A stretch of DNA of 64,000 nucleotides from Diphasiastrum complanatum (taxonomy: Eukaryota; Streptophyta; Lycopodiopsida; Lycopodiales; Lycopodiaceae). Location of the stretch: positions 45,271,255 through 45,335,254 of the forward strand of contig CM055111.1 in assembly GCA_029204225.1 (NCBI GenBank), in the 5' to 3' direction. The position numbers and the translations under genes were made by a program. This document shows, in pieces, positions 1-10,395 of the stretch. The notes beneath the pieces were generated by a model. It did not search any database. It was not told the origin of the DNA and saw nothing but the letters and a program-made list of their open reading frames with translations. Position 1 is the stretch's first letter. Each line of letters starts with the position of its first letter.

Positions 1-3
1 CTC

Positions 4-378
4 TTGCACATGTTGGTCCCACAACATCTGGGACAACGAACGGCCGCCGCACTGAAAGAGCTACAGGAAGTCTATCCTAGCACAAAAAAACGGGCCACCC
101 CACAAGTATCAGTAGAAACTGCCTCACCTGCATCTCTCACAAAGAAGCAAAAAGGCAAGGCAATAAGCATTGAGACCGATATTTTCCCTAATATCTTATC
201 CAGTGATATAGGGGTAGAGTATGTTGAATCCAGAGGGAGCTTGAAATCCTCTCAAGTCCCAAAGGAGGTTGTAGCGCAGCAAGAGGCTCTACTCCAACAG
301 GCCCAACAAAGAAGACTAGCAGTAGCAGTAGCAGGCAGCTCTGTGGATGCAGGAGCTTCTGGCTCAGGTTCATTTTGA
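4..378 (+). other. Unidentified reading frame, open at window start
   Basis: A 124-codon frame is open to the left edge, so its start is probably outside the window. The product is rich in Ala, Gln, Ser and Lys, with a Gln-rich stretch (residues about 92-103) and a Gly/Ser/Ala tail. No conserved domain is recognised. Its position beside a truncated copia LTR suggests retroelement-derived coding sequence rather than a host gene, but that is inference. Confidence 0.25.
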
Positions 379-844
379 GGGGTCCAGCCAACTCAGGTAA
401 CTTCAACAGTTCAGGTAACCTATCCAACTAACATTACCATACTTCCACCATTACCTCCCCCACTTACTACCATACCCCCCTTCATTCACACTTAACACGG
501 GCTTTGATTCCATGATCTCATGAAAGCCCTCACCTATACATTCTTCCACCCTACTTGACTCTGCAGTCAATGTAGATGATTCTAACACTCCCCTGAACAC
601 GATCCACAAACTGAACATGCCTTAGCTACTGAAGCACCAACAATAAGACACCAGATGTCTCCAATTACACGACCACTACAAAGTTCACAAGGAGGTCGTA
701 AAGCTCCTGGATCCACAACCAGCTTGGCGCCATTAGCTATTTTTACAGAGCAAAACATCCATGGAACGGTATCTTGAAGCACCTGCATATATGCGCACCA
801 ATCCATACTATTATTCGATGGCGCGTCGAGAATCGTTTTCTACC
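379..844. other. Unassigned stretch
   Basis: No gene, repeat or RNA recognised. The sequence is proline-codon rich just after the preceding frame (about 440-490), then unremarkable up to the truncated copia LTR. Confidence 0.3.
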
Positions 845-960
845 AAGAAGCTGAAATACGTAAATGAGCGACTGGAGAAGTAAACGAGATGCATCAAGAT
901 ACTCATCAGAGATCAAACGACCAAAACAGGTCTTCACAGCAGCTGACTCCTTAGACTTGG

Positions 961-1038
<78 letters not shown>

Positions 1039-1520
1039 TAAAATATTCAGAGCAATAGCTATTGTTTTGTTTCTGTAAGTAGGATCACGCGCTTATCAGC
1101 GCAATTGTATTGTGATCTGATCGTTGTTACTACAACTTTAATATACGGAATGGCTACTGTTCCATCTCTTTGCATTCTTGTTGAATTTTCATTAACTCAC
1201 TCTTTCCTTGAAATAGTATCATAACAGAGAAATATATGGCTGTCTTTGATGTCTAATTATACTTACATTTTTTTGTATCAGAATATTAGTATCAGAGAAT
1301 TGCATGGCTGTCTCAGATGCCTAATTGTTTTTCGCAATATCTCTTCATGGTAGTCTAAGACTCCTACACTAATAATTGTATTCAATCCAAAATGGACAGT
1401 TTTCTAATCTCCATGCTCTAAGTAATCCACGTTCCTCCTTAAGACAGTTATCACTATTCTTCATAGTATTCATTGTCTTTCTCATGTTGGTTGGGACTTT
1501 GTTTAAAAAGTTCTCCCACA
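845..1520 (+). repeat. 5'-truncated Ty1/copia LTR
   Basis: This stretch is collinear with the 3' half of the complete copia LTR at the right end of the window. Shared landmarks in order are a run beginning GTAAATGAGCGA, a GAGATCAAACGACC block, a GA tract, a CTGTAAGTAGGATCACGC block and a GATCTG-TCGTTGTTAC block. The 5' part of the LTR, including the TGTTGGA end, is missing. The 3' boundary is placed at CCCACA, just before a primer-binding-site-like sequence. Confidence 0.65.
965..1038. repeat. (TA)n-(GA)n compound microsatellite
   Basis: About 24 TA units pass directly into about 12 GA units. The tract replaces the shorter GA run found at the same place in the related LTR copies near 61.96 and 62.75 kb, so it is a microsatellite expansion inside the LTR. 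It explains a spurious Ile-Tyr/Arg-Glu repeat reading frame. Confidence 0.9.
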
Positions 1521-1523
1521 GAG

Positions 1524-1535
1524 TGGTATTAGAGC
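1524..1535 (+). other. Retrotransposon primer-binding site (Met tRNA type)
   Basis: TGGTATTAGAGC lies three bases after the LTR end and differs by one base from TGGTATCAGAGC, the usual copia primer site complementary to initiator Met tRNA. It fixes the LTR's plus orientation. No gag frame follows; a gypsy LTR begins within 80 bases. Confidence 0.55.
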
Positions 1536-1602
1536 TGATAATTCGAGCCATCCCCAATATCACCTATCTCATACGGAGTAAACACGATGAACGTAACATG
1601 GT

Positions 1603-2447
1603 TGTTGGAAGTAAAACTAACTCTTCTACGATGGCTAGGTCTAAGAAAGGATTCATGCATAGTATAGTAGTAGACCGGTCGTCCACCTTCTAAGTTCTAC
1701 AAAAAGCTTTCAAAGGGAGCACCAAGGCTTTCCAAACAGGTGCTCGGAATGGAAATAATAACTAACTTGACTAAAGTTTAACCAACTAGCCAAGATTAAC
1801 AAAACAATAAAAACCTTGCTAAGGCTTCCTAACTAGCAAGATTACTAAACTAAATTCTACTTAACAGCCAAGGGGTAATAGAAATAAGATTTTGGCTAGT
1901 ACTAAGCATAGAACAAATAGAAACACACCACAATACAAACCGATGAGGAGGCAAGAGGAGGCCCGAGCACCTTTCCCTCAAGCTATGCATCTTCCCACTT
2001 TCCAAGGGGAACACAAATGAAATAGAATGATAATTCTACAAAATAGAGAGCAAGATAGCTTAATCTCAAAAGCGTTCCATACATGAGAAATACCTCTCCT
2101 CTTATAGCAAGGAGGGCCTGCCATAAGCATCCACTAGCTTATGGGATTAGCTCTAAACTAGCCATTCTAAGGCTTCTAAAAACTTCTAACTTAGAACTTA
2201 GAACTTTAGGAGTTTCTAACTTGGGACTTGAGATAGCTTAAGATAGCTTAGAATCTTTTTAAGCTTAAGTTTCTTAAGTCTAAGTTTAAGTTATTTTATT
2301 ATTTTAAAGCTTCTACTCATGGACTTACAAAATGCATGCCATAGTAGAAGTTTATTGGCAAGTACTCATACGTGGGCTTACAATACACATGCCACAGAGT
2401 TTTATTTCTTTTTTATATTTTTCACTATGTTTGCATAGTTGCTAACA
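1603..2447 (-). repeat. Ty3/gypsy LTR, copy 1
   Basis: About 845 bp, repeated directly at 2646-3416. On the minus strand it begins TGTTAGCAACTATGC and is preceded by a GAGGGGGAT polypurine tract, as expected of a 3' LTR. The middle is low complexity, with repeated CTAACTTAGAACTTAG-like words. Together with copy 2 and the short internal remnant between them it looks like one element that lost nearly all of its internal region. Confidence 0.65.
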
Positions 2448-2645
2448 TTATCCCCCTCCTTATTGGATTGGTGGTCCCACACCAATCGAAGCTTTTTTGT
2501 CCTGAATCTTTTGAGCTTTATGGAGACGAGGGTGTTGTTGTAGAGATTGGTAGATCTTGTTGCCAATGTCCTCCATCATCTTCCAACGTAATTTATTAAA
2601 GAAGGGCAGTTGCTTGTTTAATGGAGCATGTCTTGCAGGAATCCA
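2448..2645 (-). pseudogene. Residual gypsy internal segment (polypurine tract and pol 3' end)
   Basis: About 200 bp between two LTR copies. Read on the minus strand it ends in the polypurine tract (2449-2459). It carries a short frame with a Trp followed by Glu-Asp and then a Lys-Ile-Gln-Asp-Lys motif before a stop. The arrangement resembles the end of a gypsy pol chromodomain region. The protein match is weak; the polypurine tract and position are the stronger evidence. Confidence 0.4.
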
Positions 2646-3416
2646 TGGATTAAAACTAAAACTAATTCTTCTATGGTGGCTAGGTCTAAGAAGGGATTCG
2701 TGCGTAGTATAGTGGTAGACCTAAGTTCTACAAAAAGCTTTCAACTGTGAAACATAAACAAGAAAGGAAGCACCAAGGCTTTCCCAGTTGGTGCTCGAAA
2801 CGAAAATAAAAACTGACTTGACTAAGGTTTACCCAACTAGCCAAGATTAACAAAACAATAAGCATAGAACAAATAGAAACATGCCACAATACAAACCAAT
2901 GAGAAGGAGACGAGGAGGCTCGAGCACCTTCCGTCAAGCTATGCATCTTCCCAAGGGGAACACAAATGAAATAGAACGATAATTCTACAAAATAGAGAGC
3001 AAGATAGCTTAATCTTAAAAGTGTTCCATACATGAGAAATACCTCTCCTCTTATAGCAAGGAGGGCCTTCCATAAGCATCAACTAGCTTATGGGATTAGT
3101 TCTAAACTAGCCATTCTAAGGCTTCTAAAAACTTCTAACTTAGAACTTAGAACTTAGAACTTTAGGAGTTTCTAACTTGGGACTTAAGATAGCTTAAGAT
3201 AACCTAGAGTCTTTCTAAGCTTAAGTTTATTAAGTCTAAGTTCTAAGTCTAAGTTTAAATAATTTTACTATTTTTAAGCTTCTACTCATGGACTTACAAA
3301 ACACATGCCATAGTAGAAGTTTATTGGCAAGTACTCATACGTGGGCTTACAATACACACGCCATAGAGTTTTATTTCTTTTTGATATTTTTCATTGTGTT
3401 TGCATAGTTGCTAACA
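2646..3416 (-). repeat. Ty3/gypsy LTR, copy 2
   Basis: A direct repeat of 1603-2447, about 770 bp, shorter because it lacks an internal segment around the ACCTTGCTAAGG part of copy 1. Its outer end is again TGTTAGC on the minus strand and is again flanked by CCCCCTC (polypurine tract, 3417-3428). This copy therefore also looks like a 3' LTR, although it sits where the 5' LTR of copy 1's element should be. Confidence 0.6.
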
Positions 3417-3428
3417 TTATCCCCCTCT

Positions 3429-3700
3429 CGAAAAATGCGACACACTGGCCAAGTGGCCAGAATACCTTAGAAAATCATTTCGGCTTTTCGTCCTTTTTCG
3501 CATTTAGCAAAAAATGCGACACACTGGCCAAGTGGCCAGAATACCTTAGAAATCATTTTAAAGGCACCGTCGCCTTTTTGCCCTTTTTTTGCTCCTTAGC
3601 GAAAAATGTGACACACTGGCCAAGTGGCCAAAATACCTTAGAAAATCATTTTAAAGGCACCTTCGCCTTTTTCCCTTTTTGTTTTTTTGCGTTTTTTTGA
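3429..3700. repeat. Three-unit tandem repeat with AAAAATGCGACAC core
   Basis: Three units of about 78, 93 and 90 bp start near 3430, 3508 and 3601. Each opens with GAAAAATGYGACACACTGG, continues into a perfect 14-base palindrome TGGCCAAGTGGCCA (one copy changed at its end), and then ATACCTTAGAAA. A T/C-rich segment with CGCCTTTTT words separates the units. It directly abuts the polypurine tract of the gypsy LTR. Confidence 0.8.
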
Positions 3701-3719
3701 CCGACTTTGTCAACTTATG

Positions 3720-4190
3720 AGTAATACTAAAAACCAGCTGGACAAACAAATATCCCAAAGGCAGTTGGCAGTTACCAACTTTGTACATAAGCACAGATTG
3801 GCGTAAATATAGATCTTTATTAAACATGAACCAAAATATAGAATAAAGTTGTTGTCAGTACAAAACCAGTAAGCTACTATATTTCACATGTGTGGATCTA
3901 AAAATAGCAATAAATGAAAACAGGTCCAAACCTAAATTCCAACTTGGTTTCCCTCCATAGTAGAAAACCCTACTATTATTGTGACTAGATTCAATGTCTC
4001 TACTACTCAAATTTGAATCTACTAAAACTCGTGTAATATGAATTCCCACACTTTTCCAAAGTGTTTATTCAAATGATTTTAGACTAATGTAACTTTGAAA
4101 AGTCAAACTCTAACTCTAATATGAAATTAGTCTCAATTGCCAAATAAACAAATGTAGCAAATATGACTAAACTAGTTGAAATCTTTTACA
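3720..4190 (-). repeat. Probable copia 3' LTR
   Basis: Read on the minus strand, a GAAGAGGGGG polypurine tract (4191-4202) is followed by TGTAAAAGATTTC, the expected start of a 3' LTR, directly downstream of a copia RNase H remnant. The distal end was not located, so the left boundary is approximate. Confidence 0.45.
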
Positions 4191-4202
4191 CCCCCTCTTC
4201 AA

Positions 4203-4550
4203 CTAGTTTTAGCATGGTCTTTGATAACACTTTAAGTGATGTCCTATGCTTCATAAACAAGTCCTTTCCCAAAATTCTTTGGTGAAGATATCGGCTACAC
4301 ATTCCCTTGAAGAAACATGTTGAAGCTCCACCTCCTTTGCTATGACTTGATCCCTCACAAAGTGATATGCCACCTCAATATAACATGAAGAATCACATAG
4401 AATGTAAATGAGATGATTCCTCCATGCTATCGACTTTGAACTCTCTAGAAAATTACAGCAACCAAACAATAAATGTGAGTAATAAATCATGGCTTGCTTA
4501 TATCTTTCCTCTTTGTCCTTTCTTACCATGTCTCCACCATGAAACTCCAT
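4203..4550 (-). pseudogene. Ty1/copia RNase H remnant
   Basis: The frame ends with a Tyr-His-Phe-Val-Arg-Asp-Gln-Val segment, then GluLeuGlnHisVal and AlaAspIlePheThrLys. This is the C-terminal signature of copia RNase H. Upstream catalytic motifs are degraded and the frame is not continuous with a polymerase. The polypurine tract and LTR-like sequence follow in the expected order. Confidence 0.65.
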
Positions 4551-5160
4551 GAATGAGCCTCCACCTCCATCTTGTTACAAGAAACCATCAAACCTTGGAA
4601 ATCCATGAGTAAGTGAGTACATCAATGATACTAATCCAACACCACATGACTCCATAAACCAAGTAAGTTTCACTAGTCCATCTTCAAGATCTACTTGACA
4701 CAAGAAAATGACCATGAATTCACCAAAAATTGACAATCTCCAAACATTGGCACTAAGTAACTAAACACTTGCGAACTTAGCCATGAATGAGTGATATAAT
4801 GAACTCCCAATAGCTTCATTTCCATTAGCAAAACCAGCCAAGAATTCTAGTACAAATCCAACATCAAAATGATGCTCACCAATGTAGCTAGTTTTACCAT
4901 ATCTTGACAATTTGCACACATTCACATGAAAATGTTCAAACATGAGATAGAACAAGTAAAGTAAACTTGAACAACACTTTCTTGCTTCTCTTTTGACCTT
5001 ACTTGAGTCTTCAGTAACCTGAAAAAATAGATCCATAACATCTTTGCCAATTGACTCTCCTTTGATGCTCTTGGCTAGTTCCAAATTGCCAACTTCCTTT
5101 CTGTCTTGTTGAAGCCCTTTGAAATCAACCTCTTTTGTGATGTCTTCATGCATGCTTGCT
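4551..5160 (-). other. Unidentified minus-strand reading
   Basis: A minus-strand frame continues through here (Asp/Glu/Lys-rich, then a hydrophobic segment) and is cut by the LINE that starts near 5165. I do not recognise the product. Being directly upstream of the copia RNase H remnant it could be part of that element, or unrelated host DNA. Confidence 0.25.
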
Positions 5161-5164
5161 AATG

Positions 5165-7882
5165 TGGTGACTTGTCTTCTTCTTTTTTCTTTCGTGCCCT
5201 CTGCCGCAAGCACTCTTCTTCTTTTGTCCACTCTCTTTCGGTCTCTGGTTCTATCATCTCTGACTCTCCTTCTATGGTCCAAGCGTTTGTCTCTCTTTTT
5301 CATTCCTTTGAACCTGCTTCGCCCCGGAACCCCCTCTGTCTTCAATCCTTTTGTCGCAACAAGTGTTTGCTCTCCCCTGAACAGACCTCCAAGATTGTTG
5401 AGCCCTTCTCTTTGGCTGAAATCCATGCTGTCCTTCTTTCTTTACCTCTTGGTAAGACTCCCGGGGCCTGATGGAGTCATTTTAGAATTTTTTGTACTGT
5501 TTTGGCCTCTCTTGGGCCCAGGTCTGCTTCGCATTGCTAACCTTGCTTGCTCTGTTGCTTCTCTGCATGCTTCGATCTATGAAGGTCTTAGTAAACTTAT
5601 TCCCAAAACTTCTTCGCCTCTTTTGCTATCAGATTTTTGGCCTCTCACTATGCTTAATACTTCCTACAGATTTTGGCTAAAGCTATGGCCCGCCGTCATT
5701 CCCCCCTTCTCCATTCCCTCCTTTCTCCTGAGCAGTTTGGGTTTGTTAAAGGCCGTAACATTATGGACTCCATTCTTAATGTTTGGACGGCAGCGGACTC
5801 ACTAATTGCCTCAGTCGTTCCTTCTATTATCCTTCGTTTGGATCTTGACAAAGCCTTTGATCGAATCAGTTGGAATTATATTTTGGCTTCTCGTTAGGCT
5901 TTTGGGTTTCCTTCCTCCTTTTTGAGCTTTGTGAGTGCCCTTTATCACTCATCCTCTGTTAAGATCCTTTTTAATGGGTGTCTTTCTGGTAGCTTTGCCC
6001 CTACTTGTGGCATTCGACAAGGTTATCCCTTGTCCCCCATGTTGTTTGCCATTGTCACTGAACCTATGTCTTGTGCCTTCCACGAGGCGGCCTCGATCTC
6101 CCGCATCTCTCTCTAATATTTTCTCCCTTGGGGCCACTCTCACACCAGCTCTTTGCTGATGATGTTACTCTGCTCTCCCTCCTCTATGAACCTCATGTTA
6201 TTCATCTCGGAATTTTGCTATTGTTCCTCCTCCCTATTGAACTATCGGAAATCTGAACTTCATGTTATCCACACTTCAGTGCCCTCTTGGGTCTCCTCTT
6301 TGGGCTCTCGCATTGTTCCCCATGACACTGTTACCCGTTGGGCATCCCTTTTGGTATTCATTTGTCTTCTGCTCAACCTACTCAGTGGTTCCTTCGCTCG
6401 TTTTTGGATAAACTTGCCTCTTGGGACCCTCGTTTTATGTCTTTTCCATCTCAAGTTTTGGTTGTTCGCCACATCCTCTCTGCTCTTCCAGTATTCTTCT
6501 CTTCCCTTTTCGTTGCCACCCGTTCTTTGCATGATTCTCTTGCTAAGGCCCTCCGTCGCTTCTTATGGGCTGGGAAGCGTCCTCTACTTTGGTCTGTTTG
6601 TTCAACCTCTACTAAGGATGGAGGCCTAGGTATTCCCGAACCCTGCTATTAAAAATCGCTCTTTGGTTCTCCGTCATCTTTCTTCCCATGCTCTCCCCTC
6701 TCAGCACTGGCATGCTTTTCTTCTCTCCTTTATGGCCTCTTCTGTTGTTGTGTCCCCCTTGCTTCGTCCTTCTCCCACCACATCCTTGCTTTTGGCTGCT
6801 CCTTTCGTTTTAAAGGACCTTTTGTTTTGACTAATTTAGCTCGTTTATTCCTTGATCTCCGATCTTTTTTTTCTTGGAAGGATGATTCCACCCTCCCTTC
6901 TACGGAATCCATTTGGACTTCATCTCTTTTTCCGGCTAATGCTCAACCCCTTTTTCGTTCTCACCCCCGTCTTTCCCCCTCCTTAGCCACTAAAGGCCTT
7001 CTCTCCCTTGGTCAATTGGTCCACGTCCCTCCCTGCTAGGTTCTACCTTCCTCTGCCCCTTCCCTACATCGCCTGATCTTCTTGGCCTCCTCATGTGCCA
7101 TCCCGCTTCATGTTATTCAAGTCCCACCCTTTGACCTTTCAGGCTGGGAACCCCCCCCCCCTTCTTGCTTGTTCTCTCTTTGACTACTCCTCCCTGCACC
7201 GTCGACAATTCCCTTCCCTTTTACCGAACTATCTTAACCGTCGTCTATGGTCTGCCTCTCATTCCTTGTTTGTCTGGCGTTGCCGCCTTAAAACCGCCCG
7301 CTCTCTTCATGTAGGGAAGCTCAGATACCTTGCCTACCATATTCTCACTAAATCCTTACCCTTGCTTTCCAAGTGGCCTTTCCTTAATGATCGCCTTTGT
7401 CCGCTTTGCTAACTGGCTGAAGAAACGGTGAAGCACTTGTTCCTTCATTGTCATCGACACCTTTGGCTAGAGCTGGGTCACATTTTCTCGACTTGGGGGT
7501 TCACCTTCTCTCTGGACATTTGACACCATCCTCCTCAATGACACGGTCGTGACAGATTCCTCTACTCTCATTTTTTGGCATGTGTGCAGGCTGGCGATTT
7601 TATGGAAGATATGGACAGCGAGAAACCAGCAGGTGTTTGAGGGGGACCCCTCTTCCTTATCGGCAACGGCTTGTATTAGACTTGCTATTTTTTTTCTACG
7701 TACCATATAAGTTAGCTTCAGATTGCTACCCTGCGTGGTATGCTAGCTTGGTAGCCTTTGGGCTTTGAGTACATATGGTGAGTACATATGGACCTCAAAC
7801 TAACTTTGACCTTGGAGCCATTTTTTGTACTTGTATATTTGTGAATATATGATAGTGCTATTAAGCTTTTCAAAAAAAAAAA
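5165..7882 (+). pseudogene. 5'-truncated plant L1-type LINE
   Basis: The reverse transcriptase domain is readable across several frames. It has a LysThrProGlyProAspGly motif near 5451-5475, GlnPheGlyPheValLysGlyArg near 5735, LeuAspLysAlaPheAsp near 5842, GlyIleArgGlnGlyTyrProLeuSerPro near 6010 and PheAlaAspAsp near 6153-6164. A C-terminal zinc-knuckle (zf-RVT) follows, with CysProLeuCys at 7401-7412 and a later His-Leu-Phe-Leu-His-Cys. ORF1 and the endonuclease are absent, so the copy is 5'-truncated. Frameshifts and stops make it dead. It ends in an 11-base A tail (7872-7882). No clear target-site duplication was found. Confidence 0.85.
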
Positions 7883-9522
7883 GACGATGAAATTTTTGTA
7901 TAAACCACCAAGGCATCAACATATTGCATAATGTCAACAAGCTTCAGTTGAGCCAATGCTTTCTCTTCGTGCATGCCATTTTTTTCACCCATTAATGAAT
8001 GAATGTGCATTGTCAACCAAATTTTTTAAAGAGCCTCGTCTCTCAAAAGCTTAAAACAATTGCTTGAAACTTGCAAGTAACCAAACAGATACGTCTAAAA
8101 ACCTCAAAATATTCTAAAGCAATGCCAACTAGAAAATATTACAAACCGCTTGCAAAATTAATTGATTATTAAATGAACCAATGGTGTGGCTGTGACTTTC
8201 AACCTACTAGGTATGATAACAAAACAAATGTATGGATAGTTCAATTTTACTCAATAAATCAATGTGGTGCATCCAAAAAGATTTAAGGCTATCCGATCTT
8301 TCTTGCCACACTAGGCATTTCTGATGTTCCTAAAAGTTCCAGATTTGTAGTAAACTAAACAAACATGTAACAAACTACATATGTTCCAATTACTTAATTA
8401 GGTTCACAACCTTTAGAAAAAGATGAATCTTGGAAGCCCAAAAAGCCTAAAAGTAAGCTTCCCAAGTTCATTTCTAGGAACATAAAATATTTGAGAGGAA
8501 ATTGCATAGTGCCTCCAATTCACCTCCACAAACCCATTGATTGGCTTGCTCCCCTTGTCTGCGAGTTCTCACTGAAAAAATTGGCTCCTTTTAATAATAA
8601 CAAAGCGTACAATGTTTTCGCTATTTGTTTTAAAATGTAGGGGATTCAGAAAACCAAATGTAGGCCTTCACATTGTGATTAAGAGCAGTTGCACCCAATA
8701 TGTTGAAGTAGCTTGCTTTCAAAGGTCTACAATCAATATATGATGGTGCCTCAAGTAAACGGAAATAATAATTTACTATTATTATGAAAGTGGCAACCAG
8801 AAACTTGCGAAGGGATTTAAAAATTCAAAGGCAAATCTATATTAATAATAAAGCATGCTCTATTCCTAGCGTTAAAGTTTTGAATACATCAAGAAAGCCC
8901 CTGCATATTTTAAGACATGCTTTGATCTACATTGAACATTAAAAGAAATGATTCGATTGTACTAAATTTATAGTTAGGCATTACATGCGCATACTTATTT
9001 CTTTCACGTACCACCATACTTGTAAGTAATTGAGTAACATAGACTAGAATTCCTAATTGACTTAAACAACCTGTTAAGGATGAGAATGCACTACAAAATC
9101 TCACTGCAGTTTCCACGTAACATGCAGTTTAAGCAGCCTCCTAAAAGCCAAGAAACAATTCTATACCGACTACTTGAATGGCTGCACTAAGATTGAAGGA
9201 AACACCTAATCAGAACGTTTTAAACAAAACGTCATTTCAGTGCAATGTAAGGAGCAAAATTAACACTAGCAGTTGTGCTTTAAAGTGACAAAAAGAGGTA
9301 AACCAGGAACTGTAGTTATACAAGGAAATAAGTCATGAATGTAATGTCCAGATCATCAACTTCCAATGCCATTTTGCGGCAACACTATAACCTGCAGTGC
9401 AATGTACATCAAATTGCAACATTTAAACATGTGGTTATTATACATGCACTATTTATTTCTTTCCTTCAAAGAGGAAAATTGAGATAAATCAACTTTTATG
9501 CAACGAAAAGAATTATATCACA
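7883..9522. other. Unassigned; 3' flank of the GW2-like gene
   Basis: AT-rich sequence with no recognised gene. The part nearest 9522 should hold the 3' untranslated region of the GW2-like gene. Nothing else with repeat or coding signature was seen. Confidence 0.4.
9452..9457 (-). terminator. Candidate polyadenylation signal of GW2-like gene
   Basis: AATAAA on the minus strand, 65 bases after the stop codon. Plant polyadenylation signals are loose, so this is only a candidate. Confidence 0.35.
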
Positions 9523-10395
9523 TCAGGAGGTATTGTTTAATATCTGGCAGCTCCCTTCCTCACCAAGTCGAAACCCACTTTCGGTCTGTGCTTCTGCAAG
9601 TGACAGAGCCATTGCCAACCTCATTTGTTCTTCAAAATTCTTGGGAACCAAGCTCATCCCCCCTCCCTCAACAGGATTGTCGTAAGCTTGTTCATATGCA
9701 GTTGTTAAACCTTGTGAGGACAGTTTAAAAAAGGTTGTATCACCACAAATCCGAGTTTCAATGGGTCTAACAGCTTCAGACCTTGCACCAAGGACTTCGT
9801 CTGAAAACTTTTGACTGCTTTGGTTACTCATGGAAGATGGGCATGCTTCCTGGTATCTAGAAGAATCCCTATCAACTTTCCCTATATCATCACTCTCACA
9901 ACATGATGCATGCATGTCACATGGATGCGTTCTTTCTGTACGGCTGCTACCTTCCAATGCTGCTTTCAGGAGCTGGTCATTATCATCGTCTAGAGTATCT
10001 GTGTTTCTTTCCAAAGACGTCATTGGATTCCTTGAATCTTCAAATACTTCATTCAGTTCTTCACCCAATTCAACATCATCATTTGTAGGTGGCCTCTCAA
10101 GCTGAAAATCTGTATGTGTGCCAAAGGAACCAAAGCCATCAGCAGGATCGAAAGATTGAGTCTCTGGACTGCTACCTCCAGTGACATGCCTCTCTGCTAA
10201 TTTAGCAATAACGCCAGCAAGTCCACCCGTTAAAGAGCTCCTCTCGGATGCATCTCCAGGGTTAACAACATTGGCTTGCCCCTCCATACTGTAGTTAGTA
10301 TTCCGACCTTGTGCAGAAGCACAATGAGAAGATATATCAATAGATAAAGGTCCTTGAAGATTTGGCTCAAAATGCCTCTGGGATTCCTCTTGCTC
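9523..10395 (-). CDS. GW2: GW2-like exon 8 (last coding exon)
   Basis: Encodes residues 289-578. Acceptor TTCTGCAG precedes GAG, in phase 0. The exon is Ser/Asp/Glu-rich and probably disordered. Two blocks are conserved in the family: [13 protein letters not shown] (from about residue 345) and [15 protein letters not shown] (from about 542). A tail of about 20 residues follows the second block and is unlike the short Val-Thr-Trp-Gln end I recall for rice and Arabidopsis. Confidence 0.93.
   Translation of the reverse strand, partial: EQEESQRHFEPNLQGPLSIDISSHCASAQGRNTNYSMEGQANVVNPGDASERSSLTGGLAGVIAKLAERHVTGGSSPETQSFDPADGFGSFGTHTDFQLERPPTNDDVELGEELNEVFEDSRNPMTSLERNTDTLDDDNDQLLKAALEGSSRTERTHPCDMHASCCESDDIGKVDRDSSRYQEACPSSMSNQSSQKFSDEVLGARSEAVRPIETRICGDTTFFKLSSQGLTTAYEQAYDNPVEGGGMSLVPKNFEEQMRLAMALSLAEAQTESGFRLGEEGSCQILNNTS

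Noticed and set aside
864-1058. Reading frame of repeated Ile-Tyr and Arg-Glu
   Set aside because: Pure translation of the (TA)n-(GA)n microsatellite inside a copia LTR.
4761-5426. 221-residue minus-strand frame as a host gene
   Set aside because: Its right part is the antisense of the LINE reverse-transcriptase region, so the frame is a chimera of two insertions.
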